From NCBI GenBank assembly GCA_022410635.1, contig JAJVDF010000374.1:515983-579982 (forward strand): a DNA stretch of 64,000 bases. The letters run 5' to 3'. Positions within the stretch are counted from its first letter, which is position 1. Each line of letters opens with the position of its first letter. A program made the translations under genes and the position numbers. This DNA comes from Tretioscincus oriximinensis. Taxonomy: Eukaryota > Chordata > Lepidosauria > Squamata > Gymnophthalmidae. The notes beneath the pieces were generated by a model. It made no database searches. It worked only from the letters and a program-made list of their open reading frames with translations, and had not been told where the DNA came from. Shown in pieces: positions 51,282 through 60,803 of this stretch.

Positions 51282-52589
51282 ATGGGAGGGGGGATTCTTA
51301 GGAGTAGTTTCATTTTCGCCAGCGCTGTTTTAGCGCCATTCATGCTTGTGAATGAAGTCTGGGCTGCGCGAATGGAGCCCACAGTTCATTCACAAAAACC
51401 CTCTCTTGTGTTTAATAAAAACCTGTTGGGTTTTAAAGAAAATATTTGGATGTCGATCGCTAAACGTTCTGGGCAGCCGTCCTTTTGTCTGTCTAGACAA
51501 ACGGAGGTTCATCAGATACTACAGACTTGCCTTGTACCTATGTGTCTTTCTTTGAATGAATTAGCTACCTTTAAATCCGTTTCTTATACAGGCCATGTAG
51601 ACAGATCAGGTCTTTACCGTGACTATTTGAAATGGGGAAAATTGTCTGAAGCCACACCGATGGGGGCTGTGAATATGTTTACACCCAATGTATTAAGTCA
51701 TGACAACATCTGTATCTGTTTCAATGGTTGTATAAAGAAACCTAAATGTTCTGAATTTGGAACTAATTTAAAATTAGACTGTGCTGAGTACATTGAACTT
51801 ACCCATTACAACTTATACGTTCAATTGCCTACTGGCTACTTCTTAACTTGTGGACACACAATCTTTTCTTATGTCCCTGCACACCTCTCTGATGGCACTG
51901 AATGTTGCCTATCCAAACTTGCTTTGATTTTACCCACCAAACACCGTTTAAGTAATTTGGCACACACACACAACAAAAGAAGCTTGACCATGGATTCAGA
52001 CTGTGACTCTTCTGTCTCTTTATTGAATAGAATACAACAATTGTCTCTTGCAATGCCCATTATTGGAACTCCAGCTCTGGCTGCAAAGAATAGTAAAAAT
52101 TTGAATGCTTTAGCCTGCTGGACTCTGAAAAATATGAATGCAACTTCTCATGCCTTAAGTATGCTAAATTCTGAACAAAGTGAATTAAGACAGGCTGTCC
52201 TCCATCACAGGGCAGCTCTGGACTACCTCATGCTGGTACACAATAAGNGATGTAATGAAATTGCCAACATGTGCTGTTTTGATGTGGAAGATAATAAGGA
52301 AAATATTGATAAGGAAATTGATTCTGTAAATACGTTATCTGATGATATATCTGTCCAGACCTCTATTTTAGGAGGATTTTGGAATTCTTTATGGAGCTGG
52401 TTGCCCAGTATGAACTGGCTGAAGTTAATTGTACAAATTTTAATTGTTATTGTTATTTCATTATTGTTGTACGTTTGTGTGCAGTGTTTTCCTTTACTTT
52501 TCAAGTTGGGAACAGCCTGTAGTACAAAATTTAGGACTTCTGATAGGGAACAATTGGCAATTGAACTCAGAGAGTTTTCTCACATTTAA
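51282..52589 (+). CDS. env: Envelope glycoprotein, intact 435-codon frame
   Basis: Retroviral Env binds a receptor and fuses membranes. Start: first Met after an in-frame stop, with A at -3 and G at +4. Features by residue: hydrophobic signal peptide about 9-28; a Cys-rich surface subunit to about 230; a dibasic site KR at 232-233, lacking a full furin RxxR; Cys241 and Cys279 bracketing a hydrophobic segment (about 250-268), as in avian alpharetrovirus TM with an internal fusion peptide; a heptad region about 285-320; CX6CC (C324, C331, C332); and a membrane span about 381-402 with a 33-residue tail. No N-X-S/T sequon is seen in the surface subunit, one (N286) in TM. It is short for an Env, mainly in SU. 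One N falls at residue 323. Unlike gag and pol it has no stop or frameshift. Confidence 0.93.
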   Translation: MGGGILRSSFIFASAVLAPFMLVNEVWAARMEPTVHSQKPSLVFNKNLLGFKENIWMSIAKRSGQPSFCLSRQTEVHQILQTCLVPMCLSLNELATFKSVSYTGHVDRSGLYRDYLKWGKLSEATPMGAVNMFTPNVLSHDNICICFNGCIKKPKCSEFGTNLKLDCAEYIELTHYNLYVQLPTGYFLTCGHTIFSYVPAHLSDGTECCLSKLALILPTKHRLSNLAHTHNKRSLTMDSDCDSSVSLLNRIQQLSLAMPIIGTPALAAKNSKNLNALACWTLKNMNATSHALSMLNSEQSELRQAVLHHRAALDYLMLVHNKXCNEIANMCCFDVEDNKENIDKEIDSVNTLSDDISVQTSILGGFWNSLWSWLPSMNWLKLIVQILIVIVISLLLYVCVQCFPLLFKLGTACSTKFRTSDREQLAIELREFSHI

Positions 52590-52592
52590 AAT

Positions 52593-52606
52593 AAAAAAGG
52601 AGGATT
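52593..52606 (+). promoter_or_regulatory. Polypurine tract
   Basis: AAAAAAGGAGGATT directly before the 3' LTR, the primer for plus-strand DNA synthesis. It begins only 3 bases after the env stop codon. Confidence 0.85.
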
Positions 52607-53320
52607 TGTCGGGGTTCTCTATTAGGAATATATTAATTGGCATATATATTTTGATATAAAAGTATACAAGCATTGGTCTCTTACAGCACAGGCCTCATGT
52701 CTGCAAAAAAGTTTGGGGGAATTTCCAGCACAGGGTGTTGCGAGAGAGCTAATCCTTCCTGCCCTGAAGAAACAGCCATCTTTGCCATGTTTACCTGCAC
52801 CCATTATCTCTAGGTGCACTCATTAACTCAGGAGCTTAGGCTTAATGACATTAATCAACTGCCTGGAAGCCCTGAGGAAGTTCTGGCTATCACCTCTCCA
52901 GGAGGTGAACGACCAGGTCCTGAAAGCTGCAGAGATCAATCTTGTACCACCCAAACCATACCCATATTTGGAGTTTCCTGACACAGGCTGTACCCCTTGG
53001 GAGGAGGGAGAGACATCACACAGGTGTCACAATTTGGGGCCACCTCCGGTCCGCCCCAAACCACACCTTCGGAACACCCAGTCTCTGACGTCTATTTTCT
53101 TGTACACGCCTTCTGATCTTATGTCAACAAAAACCTGTGCACAGGGTGCTCAGGAGGTTCCATACCCATGTGGGCCTCCTAGATCTTGCCTCTTGATCTA
53201 AGCTTATAACCTCTGTGTGAGTTCTTGATGGGAGTCAGATTCTACACGTGTCCATATCCTGATGATCAGTTGCTTCTGATGTGCTGGCATTGTTAATAAC
53301 GTGGTAGCAAACCCCCATTA
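52607..53320 (+). repeat. 3' LTR, 714 bp
   Basis: Begins TGTCGGGGTTCTC, ends AACCCCCATTA. Where the solo LTRs have AATAAA this LTR has AACAAA (53126-53131), a change that could weaken polyadenylation. Followed by TSD ATTGCC. Confidence 0.93.
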
Positions 53321-53332
53321 ATTGCCTTATAA

Positions 53333-54130
53333 GCAAGGTGGAAAATCTGGAGGTGCTTCTGGATCCTGCACTGATGCTTGAGGATCAGGTGGAGTCGGTG
53401 GTCAGGAGTGGCTATTTCCAGCTGTATCTGGTTCGCCAATTAAGGCCACTTCTGAACAGGGATGATCTGGCCACAGTAATCCCTGCCTGGAACTTCCAGA
53501 TTCGACTACTGTAATGCACTTGTAATCAGTGCCTTTTTTCTAGAAAAAAAGGTGACGGTACTAACGCCGGCGAGGGAGGGGCGGTATTAGCGGCGGGGGG
53601 CGTTAGCGGCAGTGGTGGGGGGTGTTAATGGCGGCGGCTGCCGCTAACGGCCCCCGACGCTAACGCCCCCGACGCTAACGCCCCCCGCCCACCTAAATAA
53701 AAGGTGCCGGTACTGCGTACCGGCACGTTTCATCACAAAAAAAGCCCTGCTTGTAATACTCTTGAAAACGGTTCAGAAGCTGCAGTTGGTGTAGAATGCA
53801 GCCACTAGGCTCCTGGCCATTATGACTGGCTGGGCACATATCACACCAGTCTAGAAAAAGTTACACTGACTGCCAGTGTGCTACCGAGTACAATTCAAAG
53901 TATTAACTCTAACCTACAAGACCCTAAATAACTTGGGGCCCAAATATCTAAAGGAATGGCTTCTCCCATACCAACCTGCCTGTGTCTTATAAGGAGGCCC
54001 TCCTGACTGTACTACCTCATAGGCAAAGGGGATGGGAACCCAGGATAGGGCCTTTTCCGCGGCAGCCCCTAGACTATGCCCAGGCCACCGAGGCACAATC
54101 ACCCAGCACCATTCCCTTTTAGATTCATTG
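53333..54130 (+). mobile_element. L2 LINE C-terminal half, carrying a hAT MITE
   Basis: Frames give L2-type wording on both sides of the MITE: DDLATVI-like at about 53460, then QKLQLV-like at 53768 and the distal end (KVLTLTYKTLNNLGPKYLK-like, broken). The MITE at 53527-53749 and its 8-bp duplication split it. The provirus lies immediately upstream. Confidence 0.75.
53527..53749 (+). mobile_element. hAT-type MITE, 223 bp, with GC-rich core
   Basis: Ends CAGTGCCTTTTTTCTAG and ACAAAAAAAGCCCTG, with a perfect 8-bp duplication CTTGTAAT (53519-53526 and 53750-53757). The core (about 53575-53695) is CpG-dense and built from GCTAACGCCCCCGAC-like units facing their reverse complements, giving a strong hairpin. 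No coding capacity. Confidence 0.9.
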
Positions 54131-54885
54131 CTGCAGGTAGGAACAGAACTATTTTCATACTTCCTCTTCTGCTTGGTTTAGCTTCACAAACAAAGATCTA
54201 TGAAGGCAGTCCTAGTTCTTATTGCAGACTCACTGGTAGCTAATAAGTCCAGGGTTGTATAAACAGGTCTGGCATATTGTCTGCAGGGGAAGGCAGGGTT
54301 GTGTCTTGGTTCTTCCATCACAGTCTTTGGTCCTGGAGGACACAAGTGCTGAAGATGGTACGTCTGCAACTTCCCTGATTAGCCGCTAGGGCAGGCCACT
54401 GACAATGGTTAATATGGCAGGCCTGAAGAGATTTCTTGAGGCAGTCCTTATACCTCTTTTTTGGAGCCCCTCTTTCACATGGACCAGTTCACCCTACAGG
54501 GCCATCTTGGGTAAGCCTTGATCCTTCATCCTGGAGAAATGTCCTGCGAGATATTTTCATTTTATATTTGCTATATTTCCACTATATTTTAACACAGTGC
54601 CTCTGTTTCCACTCACATGGGCAGCCTGGGAGGATATTGTGATCTACAATATTAGAAATCACTGAAAGAATCAGGCAGGATCAACTGAGTCCTGCTACCC
54701 TGTCTCCCTCGTGCAAGAGGTCATCCATCAGGGCAATCCAAGACCGGCTTAATCTCAAACCTAGGCCTGAAGCGAGGCTGAAATGGGCCCAGATAATTAT
54801 GTTCGTCCAGAAAAACCTGTAATTGCACAACCATAATCTTGTCCAGAATCTTTCTCACAAAGGGATTGCTTGTAGAACTCATCTC
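54131..54885. other. Unclassified sequence
   Basis: No recognised repeat, RNA or gene. Short frames only. Confidence 0.45.
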
Positions 54886-54889
54886 TGGG

Positions 54890-54985
54890 TAGAGGAAAAG
54901 AGTCTTGTAGCACCTTTAACAAGAGATAGGCAAGTGGCATAAGCTTTTGTCAATAAGTCTCTTTCATCAGACGCTAAGCAGTGCT
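54890..54985 (+). repeat. Fragment related to the hairpin element
   Basis: AGAGTCTTGTAGCACCTTTA, GTGGCATAAGCTTTTGTC and TTTCATCAGACGC resemble an arm of the 40607-40803 element and a repeat known from other reptiles. Confidence 0.45.
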
Positions 54986-55014
54986 AGGAGTATTTGAGCT
55001 GGCAATCCCGCGCC

Positions 55015-55600
55015 CCGAGCCTGAAAATCTCAGATGTTGGGGGGGGGGGGGGACTCTTTGGTGACGCATATTTCCAGGCAGAACCGGAAGTGACATCATG
55101 GTGGGTGACCTTTCTGGAAGCTGGGGCTGGAAGTGACATCACCAAATAGGAAATAGGGTGAGGCATTTTTTTCATGCATTGCTCCACGAGAATTTGTACC
55201 CTGTTTGTGAGTAAAATTTCTAATAAAGTATACATCCCAGCACTGATGCAGTTCATGCTGCCTATCTTTTTCTCGCTAATCTGGGGTAATCAGTTTGATT
55301 CACCTTGTTTGTTTTTTTGCAGTAAATTCTGAGTTTTGTCATTTTGTCAGCAAGATTTTCTGTGCACGTGACACACGTTCAGTGATGGGATATTTTCCAC
55401 CCCAGAAACCCGTATCCATGGGGATAAATTTATGCCTGGACTTCCAGCCATACTCTTTTTTTTTGGTCATGTGACTTCCTCTGGCGGGGCTGGAAGTCAC
55501 ATGACCTTTTTTTGGTCACACGATTGCTTCATGTGACTAAAACGGGGCGGGGTGAAAGTCACATGACCCAAAATGGCTACCGGCAGAAAAAATAGGTGGG
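55015..55600. repeat. Repeat with TGACATCA and TCACATGA words, G runs
   Basis: GGAAGTGACATCATGG and GGAAGTGACATCACC lie at 55086-55143; a second cluster at 55480-55565 has GGAAGTCACATGACC, GTCACACG and GAAAGTCACATGACCC. G runs at 55038 and 55603. The first cluster matches those at 23510 and 28590. Confidence 0.45.
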
Positions 55601-55849
55601 CCAAGGGGGGGGGGGGGGAGGAACTCAGATCCTGGAGTTTCTCCCTCGTATAGGTCCCAGAATTGCACGGGGGAACTCGTACATGTGCATATTTGTCGCG
55701 GGATTTACCACCATTGCACACTGTCCCGTCAGCCATTTTGTTCGCTGGTTGTCAAGAGGAAATGTAGAAAGCCCACCCTAACAAACACCTTTTGGATAGG
55801 TTGGTATCAGTATCGGGTCTCTCCTTCCCACTTGAGAATTTGTGAAGGA

Positions 55850-56035
55850 AAATAGAATCATGGAGCTGTATGGGATTTCCACAATCATGAGGTCCAACCC
55901 CCTGCTCAGTGCAGGATTCAATAAACCATCCCAGATACAGATGGCTACCCAGCCTTTATTGGAAGAAATTCCAGCAAAGGAGAACTCTCCACCTCTTGCA
56001 ATGGGTTCCCCACAGGAGAAGTAGAATTCACCCCT
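55850..56035 (-). mobile_element. CR1 LINE 3' end (lineage 2)
   Basis: In reverse it matches 36210-36390: AGGTCCAACCCCCTGCTCAG and CCTTTATTGGAAGAAATTCC, and it begins next to AGAATCATGGAGC. Confidence 0.72.
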
Positions 56036-56450
56036 TCCTGTGCTGAATTATTCATTTGATATTAATCACTCAAGGGATCACACAGCATGAGAACTAGTCC
56101 CTCTTTCCAGCTTGCCAGCGGCTAAAATGCAATCCACACAGAGACCTTCTCGCAGTCTATCGCCCAAACTATCCACACGTCACAACATTTGCGCAACAAC
56201 AGCTGTTTCCCAAGTGCACTGATAATGTGGTAAATCTGTTCTCAGACCCAAACCGCTCACAGTTTAAATTAAACCTGGTTTGGGAAAAGCAACACAAATT
56301 CAACCTGCAAGCGGACTGTTGACCTGCCACAGATGTGCCTAAATCCCCTCGCTAGAAATTCTGAATTCAAGCTCACAGGCCTCCTGGACACATATTGTAC
56401 CCCTTTAAGGCAACCCACATTTTAACTTAACCTTCTTTGATCATCCAATC
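56036..56450. other. Unclassified sequence
   Basis: Possible remnant DNA element (TTTAAATTAAACCTGGTTTG), but no ends were resolved. Confidence 0.35.
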
Positions 56451-56451
56451 A

Positions 56452-57112
56452 TCATAACTAATAAAAGGCGTGTGAGACAGTTCAACATTCCGAGATATAA
56501 TGACCAATGACAGGGCTTGGAACTTTGGCAACCCATAGAGACCAGAGTCCTGGGTTGGGAACTGGCTAAAAGATAGAAAACAGAGGGAACTAATAGGTTT
56601 ATGGACACTAAGGGTATAAATGGATACTAAGATAGTTGTCTGGATGTAGCCTCCGGGATGGAGCAACAGGCAGGACTCTTGAAATACCATTTGCAGGGAG
56701 TCACGAACAGGAGCAGCATATTTTGCTTTCCTCTGTTCGGACTGCCCAGGTGCATCTGGTGGGCCTNTGTGTGACACAGAATGCTGGACTCGATGGGCTG
56801 TGGCCTGATCCAGGATGGCTCTTCTTATGTTCTTATGTTCTTATAATAAATGGACAGTTCTCTGGGTGGAATACTCAGGGTTCAGGACTGGGATCAGTAC
56901 TGGGAGGTAAAGGAAAGAAGGAAAAGAAGAAGGAAGGAAAGGAAAAGGGGGGGAGGAATGAAAGAAGCAGCAAGGGAAAGGNTGCATGGAAGGGGCAAGG
57001 CAGGGAGGGAGTGGGTNGAGGCACAGGTGGGAGCAAGGGGGAGGACGGGCTAGAGCCCGTTGCATTACTAGAGCCCATTGCACTGCATTACGCAATGAGC
57101 TAATTTCGCTAA
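56452..57112 (+). mobile_element. Helitron-like element, copy B, carrying CR1 RT and split by CR1
   Basis: Begins TCATAACTAATAAAAGGCG after an A and ends GCTAA before a T, fitting Helitron TC...CTRR ends and A/T insertion. It carries a CR1 reverse-transcriptase fragment (NWLKDRKQ-like, VLG-like), a GGAA tract and GAGGACGGGCTAGAGCCCGT, which contains a perfect hairpin. A lineage 1 CR1 3' end (56598-56846) is inserted in the captured part. The same units and junctions recur in copy C. Confidence 0.6.
56598..56846 (+). mobile_element. CR1 LINE, 3' end (lineage 1)
   Basis: GGTTTATGGACACTAAGGG through the tail to three TTCTTATG-type units. Very similar to 44600-44860. Confidence 0.88.
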
Positions 57113-57114
57113 TA

Positions 57115-58170
57115 CCAAGATAAAATTTGACAGCCATAGACATCTAATCCATATCTTCAGGATCTCAAAACTGAAGCAACCTGAAACCGGACAAAACACC
57201 AGGATCCCATACTGTGGAGGAATTCATCAGCATTTTCTTCCTGGAAAACATGCTACATATCATTCTCGGATCTCAACCCGGCAGTGTGTCTGATTGAAGA
57301 ACGATTCATGCCTTGCTTCAGACAGCTAAGAAGATTGACAGAAATACATGCAGCCTTCTAAACTCACATTCAAGCACCAATGGGTGATGAAAAACTGGAA
57401 CCATTTCATGCTCGACCCAAATAAATGATTGGTTTCATGCATACGGGGTAGGGAAATATACAATATTTGAGTGGCTCTGGTAAAAGGTTCTGTTCCTCCC
57501 CTCTTTTTTTTCAGCTGACATCCCAAGGTTATGTGCCTAGTATAAATGGGCACATCCATCCCTCGAATGTCACAACACTGTACATTCTTCTCAATAGGTT
57601 GGACACTTCTCTCTCCACAGCAGTTTTCCCCTCAGTGTCATGGTTCTCTTCCATCACTGAATAAAGAAACAAGAAGCCACACTTCTAAAAATAGTCTAGC
57701 TTTTGAGGGGACTGAATTCGGTTCAGTTCTGTTTCATATCTTCTCTCCCAAATTAGATTTTCCAGTCCTACTGACTCTAGTTTTCCCAGACTAACATCCT
57801 GGTTTTTTTTACAATGGATCCACATCCAGTTGTAAGGAGGGGAATGAGCCGGCTGGAAACTCTCCTGACCAATAGCCAGCCTGTGTAAAGATAAATATAG
57901 CCAACTGAATGTTACTCTGTTCATTCAGCTTCTGTTCACCTCCCTTTACACATCTTCCCCCCATTCTGACCAAGTTCAGCCCCAGCCTTAGGTCCCCACC
58001 GTGGACTGACAAGTGGAAAATCACGTTGCCCTGCAGGTGCGCAATTCTATGCCTGGGGAATAAAGCTCAGAACCCTATTTGCTGGTTCGCAGCATGACTG
58101 TTTTTAAAAATCTCACCTTTACCTCTGGCACAATTTTAAAATAGCGAGCTGGGGAGGCGGGAACCAGCAT
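57115..58170. other. Unclassified, mostly unique sequence
   Basis: No recognised repeat or gene. Short frames on both strands (up to about 80 codons) match nothing known to me. Confidence 0.45.
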
Positions 58171-58174
58171 TTGG

Positions 58175-58480
58175 ACATGAATGGAACAGTCACTAAGAAG
58201 ACAGTTTTTCATCTGGGAGATGCGGTTTGGAGGCCCTATGACAGACGTGGAGAAGAGAGAGCGCTTTCTACTAGCCTGCAGCTCTAGCAAACCCAGCTAT
58301 GCAAAAGCAAGAATTGCAAGAAATTGCAGACTGTGACTAGATAAATGGGAACCATCATGTTGTGATGGTGAAGACAGAATGGAAGCCTTTGGTAGAAAAA
58401 TAAACTTGTAAGCCGCTTTGAGCCCCTTCAGGTGAGCAAAGTGGGGTACAAAACCCCAGTTCTTCTTCCATTCTCCCTGT
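58175..58480 (+). mobile_element. Type 2 SINE
   Basis: Head ACAGTCACTAAGAAGACAG and GGTTTGGAGGCCC, body ATGTTGTGATGGTGAAGACA, tail GTAAGCCGCTTTGAGCCCC and GGGGTACAAAACCCC with TTCTTC. Confidence 0.78.
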
Positions 58481-58512
58481 GGAGAATCGTGTTCCATAGA
58501 CAAATTTTATTG

Positions 58513-58870
58513 AACATAAGAGGAGCTTTGCTGAATGGGGCCACAGCCCATCTAGTCCAGCATTCTGCCTCACACAGTGGCCCACCAATTCATATATTCA
58601 CAGAATTGGGATGAGACCTCCAGGGTCATTGGGTCCAACCCCCTGATCAATGCGGGATTCACTAAACCATCCCAGTCAATTGTAGACATTCACCTGGGCA
58701 GCCTCAAGCAGAAGAAGGCAAAACTCTCACCTGTTCTCTACTCCCTGCAATTCTTATTTCAGGAATATGCCCTGTTTTTCCATCCCAATATCTATTGATA
58801 CACCTGATTTCCATGAACTTATCTACTTGTTTCCAGACTGCTGCCTACCACCAGCTCCGCTAAAAGTGAA
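58513..58870 (-). mobile_element. CR1 (lineage 1) interrupted by a lineage 2 CR1 end
   Basis: GAACATAAGAGGAGC and CACACAGTGGCCCACCAATT are a reversed lineage 1 tail. 58597-58685 is a reversed lineage 2 3' end (GGTCCAACCCCCTGATCAAT). Lineage 1 then resumes (CACCTGGGCAGCCTCAAGCA). Confidence 0.7.
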
Positions 58871-58874
58871 AAAA

Positions 58875-58945
58875 ATGAAGAGTTGGTTTTTGTGTACCCT
58901 ACTTTTCTCAACCCAAAGGGAATCAAAGCTGCTTACAGAACCTTC
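58875..58945 (-). mobile_element. Type 2 SINE tail fragment
   Basis: GAAGAGTTGGTTTTTGTGTA and CTCAACCCAAAGGGAATCAA. Confidence 0.6.
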
Positions 58946-58974
58946 TGCTCTTCTCTTCACAACAAACACCTTGT

Positions 58975-59268
58975 GGTAGTGGTAGCTCACAGCTTGGATA
59001 GTTTCAAGACAGGACTAGACAGGTTTATGGACACCAAGGGTATAAATGTGTCCTAGGATGGATGCCTGGATTCTGCCTCCGGGATGGAACAACAGGCAGG
59101 ACTCCTGAAATACCATTTACAAGGGAGTCGTGAACAGGGACATATTTTGCTTTCCTCTGTTCAGACTGTCCAGGTGCATCTGGTGGGCCTCTGTGTGGGA
59201 CAGAAGGCTGGACTTGATGGGCTGTGGCCTGATGCAGTATGGCTCTTCTTATGTTCTTATGTTCTTGT
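58975..59268 (+). mobile_element. CR1 LINE, 3' end (lineage 1)
   Basis: GGTAGCTCACAGCTTGGATA to three TTCTTATG-like units near 59245-59268. It joins a reversed type 1 SINE. Confidence 0.85.
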
Positions 59269-59400
59269 GAAGTGGGTGGGGCTGAGAGAACTCTGAAGAA
59301 AACTGTGATGGGTTGGCTTTTGTGTAGGAGAGCAGAATTGAACCAGGAGACTTCTGGATAAAAGTCCGACACTCAAACCACTACACCAGACTGGCTCCCG
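59265..59400 (-). mobile_element. Type 1 SINE, head half
   Basis: GTGGGTGGGGCTGAGAGAAC, GAATTGAACCAGGAGAC (box B complement) and AACCACTACACCAGACTGGC (box A complement). Confidence 0.75.
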
Positions 59401-59698
59401 TGTGGGGCAGGATGGGCAGTGAGGCGCCTTTTATGGTTTTTGTGTGTGTGTGTGTGGAGTGCAAGAAAATTGTCACAGGTATTATGGAAAACTATATGTG
59501 ATGAAATGCAAAAGGTAATGCATAGTCTGAATGCATTTTCTGCTTCAAAATATAAAGTCCCCCTGCTCAGAGCAGCCTACATTTTTTATCTTTTATTTTA
59601 TTTTCCTCCTCACACAATGGACTTGCAGCGATTGCCTCAAACATCCCACTGCTTCGAGGTCTACTAGCATGCAGATGGCAGGTTCCTATCATAAGTAA
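59401..59698. other. Unclassified, short GT repeat
   Basis: GT repeat at 59440-59455. Nothing else recognised. Confidence 0.4.
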
Positions 59699-60125
59699 TA
59701 AAAGGCATGTGGGAGAGTCCAGCATTCTGAGGTATAATGATCAATGTCAGGGCTTGGAACTTTGGCAGCCTCCAGAGACCAGAGTCCTGGGTTGGAAACT
59801 GGCTAAAAGACAGAAATCAGAGAGGAGTAATGAACGGGCAGTTCTCTGCGTGGAAAGATGTGACAAGTAGAATGCCCCAGGGTTCAGTACTGGGATCACT
59901 ATTGGGGAGGGAAAGGAAGGAAGGAAAGGAAAAACAAAGGAAAGAATGGGTGGAAGGAAAGAAGGAAAGGAAGATAGAAGAAAATCAAAAAGGAACGAAA
60001 CAAAGAATCAGAAAGTGAAAGGGGGATANGAGGAGGGGCAAGGGAGTGGGCGGAGGCATGGATAGGGGAAAGGAAAGGGCTAGAGCCTGTTGCACTACCG
60101 TAACACAATCAGCTAATTCCTCTAG
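59699..60125 (+). mobile_element. Helitron-like element, copy C, carrying CR1 RT
   Basis: Begins TCATAAGTAATAAAAGGCA after an A and ends CTCTAG before a T. The captured CR1 part encodes SWVGNWLKDRNQ and MPQGSVLG, the latter being the conserved RT motif before FxxxINDLD. A GGAA tract and CTAGAGCCTGTTGCACTACC follow, as in copies A and B. Confidence 0.62.
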
Positions 60126-60129
60126 TCTA

Positions 60130-60800
60130 TATTTATAAACCACGGTGATCAGCCTTCTAATCAATTGCCAGGACATGGGGGCTGTAGCCCCGCTCCCGGC
60201 CCCTCTGAGATGGATTTAAACCTGACCCTTGCTCAAACACGTGCTGCCTGACCCCGGTCGCTTGGTGACGNCCTGCAGGAGGGTCCACAGACTTAACCCA
60301 CGACCCCATTTTTGTGGCCTTTTCAGACTAGTTCCGAGAGGAGGCCCAGAATTAGACACCTAGAGTGTCAATGCAGGCAAGATTCCCCCACTTTGGAGCC
60401 TGAAGTGACGGCTTCGGATGCTGAGGCTGGCAGGAGGGGACGCTGCCTTGGTATTTCCTTTGCCAGCTGCTCCCTCGGCCTCTGAAATCTTCTTCAGCCC
60501 ACGCTTCAGAGGGCAACCCCAAGGTGACCAGCCCAGGGAAGGACAAGCTGGAATCAAATGGCCAAGTGGCGGCACGTACCCAAGTGTTGAATTGGATGCC
60601 TGCCCAGCTGCGAGGAGGAGGAGAAGGGCTTGAACATACCTGCTTCCGAGAGACACAAGAAGCTTTGGAAAACATTGAATTGCCCAGGGCTGCTGCAGCA
60701 AATCACTGTGCAAAATAACCTAAGGGTGCATCTTCATGTTGTTTTCTTCACGTTTTTCTTACTCAAGTATGGCGTAATTGTTACACAGTTTGGCCATAGG
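60130..60800. other. Unclassified sequence
   Basis: Overlapping open frames on both strands (60352-60713 minus, 60418-60718 plus) lack recognisable domains. No gene called. Confidence 0.4.
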
Positions 60801-60803
60801 AGC

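Larger units (their letters stand above)
45651..53320 (+). mobile_element. Endogenous retrovirus, class II-like, two LTRs
   Basis: A provirus with paired LTRs, a perfect 6-bp duplication ATTGCC (45645-45650 and 53321-53326), primer-binding site, gag, dUTPase/protease, pol, env and polypurine tract in normal order. The dUTPase-protease arrangement, YMDD reverse transcriptase and 6-bp TSD fit a betaretrovirus-like (class II) element; the env is of the CX6CC type. By eye the LTRs differ at roughly 15 substitutions and 4 indels over about 715 bp, about 97% alike, so it is moderately young. Gag, pro and pol are broken. Two solo LTRs of the family are at 15822-16688 and 19900-20617. No infectious potential: essential genes are deleted or interrupted. 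Confidence 0.95.
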
